The notes under the pieces: model-generated | Database searches by the model: none | The model's input: the letters and a program-made list of their open reading frames with translations, nothing else | Told to the model about the DNA's origin: nothing | Source of the DNA: Akkermansiaceae bacterium UBA985 | GTDB lineage: Bacteria > Verrucomicrobiota > Verrucomicrobiia > Verrucomicrobiales > Akkermansiaceae | Assembly: GCA_002292185.1 (NCBI GenBank) | Contig: DBBL01000195.1 | Coordinates: 1,361-8,460 of the forward strand | Length of the DNA: 7,100 nucleotides | Direction of reading: 5' to 3' | Part shown: piece after piece, positions 1 through 6,275 of the stretch | Layout: every line of letters starts with the position of its first letter | Numbering within the stretch: the first letter of the stretch is position 1 | Made by a program: the position numbers and the translations under genes

Positions 1-36
1 GTGACCCTCTGCCCTGCTGGGTGATCCTCTATTGCG
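1..36. other. Short left-edge region with no gene seen
   Basis: These 36 bases lie downstream of the TSUP stop. GTGACCCTCT (1-10) is nearly repeated as GTGATCCTCT (21-30). There is no convincing hairpin or T-run for a terminator, and the stretch is too short to assign to a neighbouring gene. Confidence 0.3.
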
Positions 37-405
37 TTACTTACTCAGTAACATCTTGATGCCAAAGACCAGTAAAACGACGCCAAAAATTCGGGTCAGG
101 TATTGGTTGCTGAGCTTGTGCATTAGGTCTGTGCCAAACCAAGCTGCAAGCGCTGCTGCCACTGCTGCGAGGGCAACAACTCGCCAGTCAATGAGGCCTG
201 GCTCTTTACGCAAGGAGGTGTTCAGCGTGGCCACCAGAGCAATAATGACAATGACGGCCAAGGAAGTCGCTACCGCTTTTTTTTGTTCGAAACCTAAAAC
301 TGTCACAAAAGCTGGCACCATCACAATTCCGCCACCCACACCACAAAGCGCCCCTAGTAAACCAGCGATAACACCAGTAAAGGCGGCAATGACAAGAGTC
401 TTCAT
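37..405 (-). CDS. Half-size TSUP (TauE/SafE-like) membrane permease
   Basis: This 122-residue, very hydrophobic protein has about four predicted membrane segments (roughly residues 4-26, 43-62, 75-92 and 103-120). Near the N-terminus it carries the TSUP/DUF81 signature: a glycine-rich GVGGG stretch followed by a proline (VPAF), then the KKAVATSLAV segment. Known TSUP proteins export or import sulfite, sulfoacetate and related small anions. The usual length is about 240-270 residues, built from two four-helix repeats; this protein has only one repeat, so it probably works as a dimer. That is inference, and the substrate is unknown. It starts at an ATG 21 bp after the holA stop on the same strand, so the two are probably co-transcribed. 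I see no clear Shine-Dalgarno sequence. The codons for E-Q-K-K include an A8 run (277-284 on the plus strand), but the frame is intact. The family call is firm; the transport role is only family-level. Confidence 0.85.
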   Translation of the reverse strand: MKTLVIAAFTGVIAGLLGALCGVGGGIVMVPAFVTVLGFEQKKAVATSLAVIVIIALVATLNTSLRKEPGLIDWRVVALAAVAAALAAWFGTDLMHKLSNQYLTRIFGVVLLVFGIKMLLSK

Positions 406-426
406 TCTAGGATAAAAGTAGATGGG

Positions 427-1515
427 TTAGGATGTGCAAACCGTAGCTATGAGGCGGTGGAGTACCGTGCGGTGATCAAGGCCTGAACTGACCAACGATT
501 TATCCGCATCCAAACAAGCCTGCATCGCCTGCCCCAGCTTCTCTACCCCAAAGGCCTTGGCATTCTGACTGGCCAAAAATAAAGGGTAAGCATTCACCCC
601 GCCTGCCTTTTTCTGAGGTAGCCATGCGCGCTCGTTAGCAGGTAAAGCATCAAGGGCGCCGGCATACTGTTTATAATTATTACTGGGTACATTGCGGCCC
701 TGACTAACAACTGCGGACATGAACAGGTTACGCACCGTCGGTATGATGGAGGCTCTTAAAATACCAATGGCGCTCTCTTTGCGTGCAAGCTGTTGATCGA
801 TCAGCTCAAATGCCCGCCCTGCATTTTTTCTCTGCAAGGCATTGCCAATTTCAAAAACAACACCCGCATGACTCAGCGGCACCAGTAAGCGCACATCATC
901 CTCATTGATCTCGCGGCGATCACCCAAGTAGACATCCAGCTTGTCGAGCTCACTACTGATCTGGCGTGTGTCGACGCCAACCAAGGTGATAAAAAGATCC
1001 AAAGCATGCCCAGAAAAACTGAGTCCCAACTCCCTCGCTTTGTTTTTAACCATCGGAATCATTTCCTGCTGCCAACCATCACGGCCAACATCAGGTTTAT
1101 CAAACACCTCAATGTTTCCGACTTTGTTGAGGAACTTGTAAAATCTTCTGCCCTTATGAATTGCGCTACTACTTATCAGGAAATGTACATCCTCTGGCAG
1201 CCCCTCCTCAAGGCAGCTAATCAGCGCCTCAGTTCCCTCCTTCGCGCGCTCGGCTTCACTAGTGCGGTCACTGCCGGTGAAGTTAGCATTTTTTAGCCAC
1301 ACTGTCTTACCACCCCCAAAAAACGGCAAGGTCTGTAAGGCCTCAATGGCTTTGCCGCAGGCGATGTAGGCCTCCTCAGCATTACTGACCGTGCCATCGA
1401 TTGTTTCCTGAGAAAAATCATCGCCGCCTTCTGGCTTCAGTTTGGTAAAGAGCGCCAACGCCGCCTCAGCCACATTGCCCTCATCTGAACCATAGATAAC
1501 ATGGATTTGACTCAC
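427..1515 (-). CDS. holA: DNA polymerase III, delta subunit
   Basis: This is the delta subunit of the clamp loader, which opens the beta sliding clamp and loads it onto primed DNA in the cytoplasm. From the chosen GTG start the protein is 362 residues, close to the usual 330-350. The N-terminus (SQIHVIYGSDEG) matches the HolA opening, where a short strand leads into a degenerate P-loop-like region. It is followed by LPFFGGGKTVWLKNANF, the typical 'LPFF-G-K-V-hydrophobic-N-A' segment. Later come the helical middle domain (around ALDLFITLVGVDTRQISSELDKL) and the C-terminal collar domain. The frame is also open up to a TTG at 1551, which would add 12 hydrophobic residues (LVGAPFLILCF). I prefer GTG at 1515 because delta is cytoplasmic and homologues begin at this point. 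A GAGAGG lies upstream of the TTG, so the longer form is not excluded. It is probably transcribed with the TSUP gene that follows. Confidence 0.93.
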   Translation of the reverse strand: MSQIHVIYGSDEGNVAEAALALFTKLKPEGGDDFSQETIDGTVSNAEEAYIACGKAIEALQTLPFFGGGKTVWLKNANFTGSDRTSEAERAKEGTEALISCLEEGLPEDVHFLISSSAIHKGRRFYKFLNKVGNIEVFDKPDVGRDGWQQEMIPMVKNKARELGLSFSGHALDLFITLVGVDTRQISSELDKLDVYLGDRREINEDDVRLLVPLSHAGVVFEIGNALQRKNAGRAFELIDQQLARKESAIGILRASIIPTVRNLFMSAVVSQGRNVPSNNYKQYAGALDALPANERAWLPQKKAGGVNAYPLFLASQNAKAFGVEKLGQAMQACLDADKSLVSSGLDHRTVLHRLIATVCTS

Positions 1516-1747
1516 GAAACAAAGGATTAGAAATGGTGCGCCAACAAGCAAGTTCTAAAAGAACCTCTCACTCAGGATGATAATAAAACCAATGGCATAC
1601 CCCAAAGGGGGGATAGACAAACATTTACAACTCTCTACATTAATCTCTATTGATTATTCACCACAGACGTTGATTTCCTCAAAAATTTGCAACATTTCAA
1701 TCGTGGTATAAGTATTGATCACACAAGTTTTAAAACACGCCTTTATC
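1516..1747. promoter_or_regulatory. Divergent intergenic region, probable promoters for holA and the ThuA locus
   Basis: This 232-bp AT-rich gap lies between two divergent start codons, so it should hold promoters in both directions. On the plus strand a TTGCAA (1687-1692) and a TATAAG (1707-1712) resemble -35 and -10 boxes, but the 14-bp spacer is shorter than the usual 17. On the minus strand a TATTAT-like box lies near 1578-1583 with no good -35 partner. A small inverted repeat, CCCC-AAA-GGGG (1600-1610), lies in the middle. I see no riboswitch, operator with good symmetry, or RNA gene. The promoter assignment rests on gene layout more than on sequence matches. Confidence 0.35.
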
Positions 1748-2617
1748 ATGATATCCTTACGCAGATCTATTCTTGCCGGTTTCTCCGGTCTTCTCTTATC
1801 CGTTCCTACAGCTAACGCGGAACCGACCAATTCTCAGGCAACTGCCAAGCCCTTGAAAGCCCTGCTGATCGCCGGCGGTTGCTGCCACGATTACGCTGAG
1901 CAGCACAAAATCATCTCTAAAGGCCTGCAAAGCCGCGCTAATATACGTGTCGACGTCATCTGGACTCCGGACAAGTCCGTTGATCCCCCCTTCGATTTCT
2001 TCAAGAATGCTGACTGGGCCAAAGGTTATGATGTCGTCATTCATGATGAATGCGCCGCTGGCAACAAAGATCCGCAGGTATTAACTAACATCCTCAACGC
2101 TCACAAAACAGTGCCTGCCGTCCACCTTCACTGCGCGATGCACTCATACCGCACCAAGGAATGGGCTAAGCACCTCGGCCTCCAATCCACGAGCCATGGC
2201 CCCAAAGCACCAATCTCTGTCGAAATCGTTGATCAAGAGCACCCCATCACTAAGCCTCTCAAAAGCTGGATCATCACCAAAGATGAGCTCTACAATAATG
2301 CCGAGGTTTTCGACGCTCACGCACTTGCGATCGGTAACCAGACCTACAAAAAAGGAGGTAAGGATGTTACCGACTCCGCTATTGTAGCTTGGGTAAATAC
2401 CACACATGGAGCTCCCTCATTCTCTACTTCACTAGGTCATTACAATGAGGTCGTTCAAAGCGAGGAATACCTCGGTCTTATCACCCGCGGAGCCCTCTGG
2501 GCCTGCGGTAAAATCGATAACCCTGCCTACATGACTCCTTACACCGGCTCCAATACCGTTACCGAGATCCCAGCCAAAGCGGCTAAAAAAAAAATAAAAG
2601 CCAAGGCTCAGCCTTAG
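1748..2617 (+). CDS. Secreted ThuA-domain protein (probable N-terminal part of a split fusion)
   Basis: This 289-residue protein has a signal peptide: two arginines (R5, R6), a hydrophobic core (residues 8-19) and a likely cleavage after ANA (residue 24). The ThuA domain spans about residues 37-256. It opens with KALLIAGGCCHDY (37-49), typical of ThuA proteins in Verrucomicrobia and Planctomycetes, and contains a histidine cluster (H126, H128, H132) in VHLHCAMHSYR. ThuA domains have a class I glutamine-amidotransferase-like fold and are linked to sugar use, but the reaction is not established. I chose ATG 1748 over the in-frame TTG at 1715 because it puts the signal peptide at the N-terminus. 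No Shine-Dalgarno sequence is evident. The C-terminus is a lysine/alanine-rich tail (AKAAKKKIKAKAQP) encoded across an A10 run, and stops at TAG 2615-2617. This tail looks like an interdomain linker, and the -1 frame continues directly into an F5/8C domain. The protein may therefore be the short product or the N-terminal part of a larger one. Confidence 0.9.
   Translation: MISLRRSILAGFSGLLLSVPTANAEPTNSQATAKPLKALLIAGGCCHDYAEQHKIISKGLQSRANIRVDVIWTPDKSVDPPFDFFKNADWAKGYDVVIHDECAAGNKDPQVLTNILNAHKTVPAVHLHCAMHSYRTKEWAKHLGLQSTSHGPKAPISVEIVDQEHPITKPLKSWIITKDELYNNAEVFDAHALAIGNQTYKKGGKDVTDSAIVAWVNTTHGAPSFSTSLGHYNEVVQSEEYLGLITRGALWACGKIDNPAYMTPYTGSNTVTEIPAKAAKKKIKAKAQP
2585..2594 (+). other. A10 homopolymer, candidate slippage / -1 frameshift site
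   Basis: Ten consecutive A residues lie at the end of the ThuA frame, read as three AAA codons plus the first base of ATA. In the zero frame, 2587-2593 forms a heptamer A-AAA-AAA, which fits the X-XXY-YYZ pattern of -1 ribosomal frameshift sites. Runs of nine or more A are also known substrates for RNA polymerase slippage in bacteria. A one-base backward slip (or one extra A in the mRNA) enters the frame at AAT 2593 and continues without a stop to 6264. The -1 frame is closed just upstream by TAA at 2584-2586, so the switch must occur between 2585 and the ThuA stop at 2615. The run is directly seen; that it is used is inference. Confidence 0.55.
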
Positions 2618-5600
2618 GAACAAAACTAGGCACCCCGCCCGCTAACGCGATCTTTGTCAAAGTCACCGCCCAATCGACCCAGACAGGCAACGGCCACCAC
2701 ACCTGGCAGGCAATAGACAACAACCCAAAAACCCGCTGGTGCGCCAACTCGGGAGACAAACCCGCCTGGATTCAGTTCGAGTTTGAAAAACCAGCTACCC
2801 TCAGTGGTGCCAAAATCGATTGGGAGCATCGCAGCGAGTGGATGCAGTATAGCATCGAGACTTCCGCCGATGGTAAAATCTGGCACAAGGCATTTGATGC
2901 CTCAAAAAACACCCAAGGTGGCACGCGTAAGGACACCCTCTCCGCCACTGGTATTCGCTTTCTCAAGCTCAACATCCTTGGCCAAAAGAGCAACTTATGG
3001 CCAAGCCTCTGGGAACTCTCCCTCTTCGGCCAAGATGGCAAAAAACTTCCCTTGTTCCCCCGCGTTGAACAGAAAACAGCAGCAGCAGCTCCAGCAGCTA
3101 AACCCTCCGCTAAGAAAGACTCCTATAAAAAGTCAGGAAACTACAAACCCCATCCTCATCGCCTGAGTGCGGGGGAAGAGGTTAAGCTACTCAAAGATGT
3201 CACTGTCCCAGAGGGATTTACAGCCAGCCTTTTTGCCCCATGGCAAATGGCGAACTACCCCACCTATCTAGCCGCCGCTCCAAATGGTGACCTCTATGTA
3301 TCTTCTGATGGCAACGGCTCTGTTGGTCGTGATCCCGGACGCGGACGCGTGCTGCGCCTGCGCGACACCGATAACGATGGCCGCGCAGACGAGGTAACTG
3401 AGTTCGTCAAGGATGTTGACTCCCCTCGAGGTCTGCTTTGGGATCATGACCGCCTCTATCTGCTACACCCACCACACATCAGCGTCTTCCACGACAAGGA
3501 TGGAGATGGTATTTCCGAATCCAACGAGCGCCTCATCTCTGACATTGCCTTTGGCTATAAAGACCGGCCCGCCGACCACACCACCAATGGTTTAGAAATA
3601 GGGCCCGATGGCTGGATCTACATCGCCGTCGGAGACTTCGGTTTCATGAAGGCCACCGGTGCCGATGGGCGCACCTTACAAATGCGCGGTGGCGGCGTGG
3701 TTCGTTTTCGTCCTGACGGCAGTGGTATGGAAACTTTCTCAGATGGAACGCGCAACACCTACGGCATTGCCATCACACCCACGCTCGATTTTTTTGCCCG
3801 TGACAATACCAATGACGGTGGCGGTTGGAACGTGCGCCTACATCACCTCTCAGGCCTTGAGGATCACGGCTACCCCCGCCTCTACATGAATTTTGCGGAT
3901 GAAACCGTGGCTCCACTTGCCGACTACGGTGGCGGCTCGGGTGTTGGTGCCTTCTACCTAGGCGAACCCGGCATCCCCGCTGCCTGGAACCACCGCCCCT
4001 ATACTTGTGACTGGGGTCGCCAAGGCTCCTACCGCCACATTCTTGAGCCCAATGGTGCTACCTTCAAGGAGACCGCCAAGCCGGAAATCCTGATCAAAAT
4101 GTCACGCCCTACCGATACTGACGTCGATGGCCTGAGTAATATTTACCAGGCCTCGTGGAAAGGCCCTGCCAGTTTCAGTTGGAAGGGGCCTGAGCATGGA
4201 TACATCGCCCGGGTCACTCCTACTGGTTACCAGCCAAGCCCCCTCCCCGACTTTGCCACACTCAGCGACAAACAGCTCGTCGATCTAATCCGCACCTCTC
4301 CCAGTCATGTGCGCTCACTTAGCGCCCAACGCGCTCTGCTACGCCGCCCTGCTAATAATGAGACTAACAAGGCACTACTGGTGGCCGCTCAGGACAGCTC
4401 GTTGACTCTTGGCAAACGTATTCTAGCGCTTTACGCCATCAGCCAGCGCGGTGTCGATAGCCAGCAAAGCCAGGGTGTGCTCGATCTCATTCTTCCTGCA
4501 TTTGCCTCTACCCCGACAGATGACCCCATCATGCCATTTGTTACCCGCGCACTTGGTGAGCTCGCCATTGATACTCGCACATTAGGCAAGCCTGGACCGA
4601 CACCAGCAAGCTTTCTAAGGAGCCAACTACAGGCTTCCCAACATCGTGCAGTTCTTGAGGCAATCATCGCGGCGACCTTCCAGGGTAAAAACGAACTTGC
4701 TGGAGACATTGCTACCCACCTCGCCAGCAAAGACCCCCTCATTGCCCATACTGCTTTCCGCTCCCTTGCCAAGCTCGGGGCCTACGAAGTAGCACTCGCC
4801 AAGCTTGACTCCGATGACCCAAGCACACGCACCGGTGCATCACTCGCCCTGATGCGTATGCACAAAACAGAAGTGGTAGACGCTTTACTCGCAAAGCTCA
4901 ACACCCTCGCCGATCCCGCCAAGCGCAGCGCTATTCTCGCCACCCTTGCTCGCCTCTACCAGTGTGAGGGAGAGTGGAAGGGAGACTCCTGGAGCACACG
5001 TCCCGATACTCGTGGCCCCTACTACCAACCGACGACTTGGGAGCAATCAACACGTATTCTGGACAGCCTCAATAACGTGCTCGAAGATCCCTCAACCACC
5101 AGCAAGGAAAACTCCACATTAGTCTCTCTGCTCGGCACGAACCGTATTCAAAACGATCGCGGCTTACGGCGTATCATCACCTTGGCTCAGAGTGATAGTT
5201 CGCTCCTTCCTACCCTCCTGGCCCAGCTGGCGGATAAGGAAAGTATTCCTACCGAAGCCATCCCGCTTGTAATCCAAGCAGCCAAAAATTCAAAAAACCC
5301 CGCCACCACGCATAGTATTGCCATCCGGATTTTACTCACCCTCAATCATCCCGAAGCCTTCGACGCACTTATGAGCTCCCTTGAGGCTCTGATCAATGAC
5401 GGCAGTGCTAGCAAAGTCCGTGAAGACATACGCAACCTGTTACTCGCCTCGCCCAAGCTCGAGAACTACCTCGATCAATTTACCACATTGTTCGAGCAGG
5501 ATCCTGGGAGTGCCAAAGGGCGCTGGTCTGCTCAGGCGCTACTGCAACTCGCCAGCGGTAAGAATATCAGCATTGAAGCTCGTGAAAGCAGCCGCAAAAC

Positions 5601-6264
5601 CATCGCCTCTAACTGGTCTAAGGGAGCCGCTCAGCAACACAGCCTGATGGAGGCCGCCTTCTGGACCAAGATCCCCTACCTCAACGACCATGTTAGCATG
5701 ATGCTCAACTCTCCCGACGCTGGTCTCAAACGTCGTGCTCAGGGAGCCGCCAGCCGACTCGGGATACAGGCTCCTGGTGCTGATAAAACCCCCAAGATTT
5801 CCACACTCAAAGCGGAGCAAGCTGTGACTCAGATCCTTAATCATAAACAAGCTAATAGCGTTCTCGGCGAAGCTGTCTTTGCACGTGCCACCTGCAACGC
5901 CTGCCACACAGTGAGTGCTGATGAGCCCCCCAAGGGACCTTATCTGGGATCTATTGCCAACATCCTCCAGCCCAAAGATCTTGCAGAGGCGCTTATCATT
6001 CCTAACAAAGCCATCGCCCAAGGCTTCAAAACAAACCTCATCAGCCTGAAAAGCGGTGCTGTTCACATGGGATTTGTCACCGATGAAGCTGGTGAAACGG
6101 TCACCATCCGCGACATCACCAGCAAACAAAGTATCTTCAAAAAATCAGACATCACCAAGCGCGACACCCTGCCCACCTCACTCATGCCCGCAGGTCTGAT
6201 GAATAGCTTCACCGTGCACGAAACCGCCAGTTTACTGAGTTATATAAGCGGCCTCGCCAAGTAA
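2593..6264 (+). CDS. PVC-type F5/8C, beta-propeller, HEAT and CxxCH cytochrome protein, without its own start codon
   Basis: The -1 frame is open for 1223 codons from the A10 run to TAA 6262-6264. The first in-frame ATG is at 2842, giving a 1140-residue protein (numbering used here). No ATG, GTG, TTG or CTG lies upstream in frame, yet 2647-2841 clearly encodes the first half of an F5/8 type C (discoidin) domain (TWQAIDNNPKTRWC, WIQFEFEKPATLSG). The second half runs to about residue 65. After an Ala/Lys-rich linker (76-105) comes a beta-propeller of the PVC dehydrogenase type (about 119-456). It carries three DxDxDG calcium-type loops (D175, D218, D425). Helical HEAT-like repeats follow (about 475-990; clearest near 625-690). 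A C-terminal heme module has CNACH (C1018-H1022) and a likely distal methionine in LMPAGLM (M1115). The heme must be attached outside the cytoplasm, but this frame has no signal peptide. It is therefore probably expressed as a fusion to the upstream ThuA protein (1505 residues in total). The role is probably carbohydrate-linked oxidation with electron transfer; the substrate is unknown. Confidence 0.85.
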   Translation, partial: NKSQGSALGTKLGTPPANAIFVKVTAQSTQTGNGHHTWQAIDNNPKTRWCANSGDKPAWIQFEFEKPATLSGAKIDWEHRSEWMQYSIETSADGKIWHKAFDASKNTQGGTRKDTLSATGIRFLKLNILGQKSNLWPSLWELSLFGQDGKKLPLFPRVEQKTAAAAPAAKPSAKKDSYKKSGNYKPHPHRLSAGEEVKLLKDVTVPEGFTASLFAPWQMANYPTYLAAAPNGDLYVSSDGNGSVGRDPGRGRVLRLRDTDNDGRADEVTEFVKDVDSPRGLLWDHDRLYLLHPPHISVFHDKDGDGISESNERLISDIAFGYKDRPADHTTNGLEIGPDGWIYIAVGDFGFMKATGADGRTLQMRGGGVVRFRPDGSGMETFSDGTRNTYGIAITPTLDFFARDNTNDGGGWNVRLHHLSGLEDHGYPRLYMNFADETVAPLADYGGGSGVGAFYLGEPGIPAAWNHRPYTCDWGRQGSYRHILEPNGATFKETAKPEILIKMSRPTDTDVDGLSNIYQASWKGPASFSWKGPEHGYIARVTPTGYQPSPLPDFATLSDKQLVDLIRTSPSHVRSLSAQRALLRRPANNETNKALLVAAQDSSLTLGKRILALYAISQRGVDSQQSQGVLDLILPAFASTPTDDPIMPFVTRALGELAIDTRTLGKPGPTPASFLRSQLQASQHRAVLEAIIAATFQGKNELAGDIATHLASKDPLIAHTAFRSLAKLGAYEVALAKLDSDDPSTRTGASLALMRMHKTEVVDALLAKLNTLADPAKRSAILATLARLYQCEGEWKGDSWSTRPDTRGPYYQPTTWEQSTRILDSLNNVLEDPSTTSKENSTLVSLLGTNRIQNDRGLRRIITLAQSDSSLLPTLLAQLADKESIPTEAIPLVIQAAKNSKNPATTHSIAIRILLTLNHPEAFDALMSSLEALINDGSASKVREDIRNLLLASPKLENYLDQFTTLFEQDPGSAKGRWSAQALLQLASGKNISIEARESSRKTIASNWSKGAAQQHSLMEAAFWTKIPYLNDHVSMMLNSPDAGLKRRAQGAASRLGIQAPGADKTPKISTLKAEQAVTQILNHKQANSVLGEAVFARATCNACHTVSADEPPKGPYLGSIANILQPKDLAEALIIPNKAIAQGFKTNLISLKSGAVHMGFVTDEAGETVTIRDITSKQSIFKKSDITKRDTLPTSLMPAGLMNSFTVHETASLLSYISGLAK
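2603..2615 (+). other. Small hairpin just after the A10 run
   Basis: AAGGC-TCA-GCCTT forms a perfect 5-bp stem with a 3-base loop. It begins 9 nt after the end of the A-AAA-AAA heptamer, a spacing that fits frameshift-stimulating structures. It overlaps the first base of the ThuA TAG stop. The stem is short and could occur by chance; no T-rich tail follows, so it is not a terminator. Confidence 0.3.
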
Positions 6265-6275
6265 ATCGTCACCGA

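Noticed and set aside
1..30. Imperfect direct repeat GTGACCCTCT / GTGATCCTCT
   Set aside because: Two 10-bp copies with one mismatch at the window edge are too little to support a repeat array or attachment site.
277..284. A8 run (minus strand) in the TSUP gene as a second slippage site
   Set aside because: The frame is intact through the run, and shifting gives no longer open frame with recognisable sequence, so nothing suggests a use.
1600..1611. CCCC-AAA-GGGG inverted repeat as a terminator or operator
   Set aside because: The stem has only 4 bp, there is no T-run, and it sits between two divergent starts where no terminator is expected.
2432..3041. Several short open frames on the minus strand across the ThuA/F5/8C junction
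   Set aside because: They overlap sequence whose plus-strand translation gives clear domain motifs; none shows a motif, signal peptide or ribosome binding site of its own.
5539..6129. 196-codon open frame on the minus strand inside the cytochrome gene
   Set aside because: It lies fully opposite the HEAT and heme-domain coding region, has no recognisable domain, and is best explained as a by-product of the composition of the real gene.
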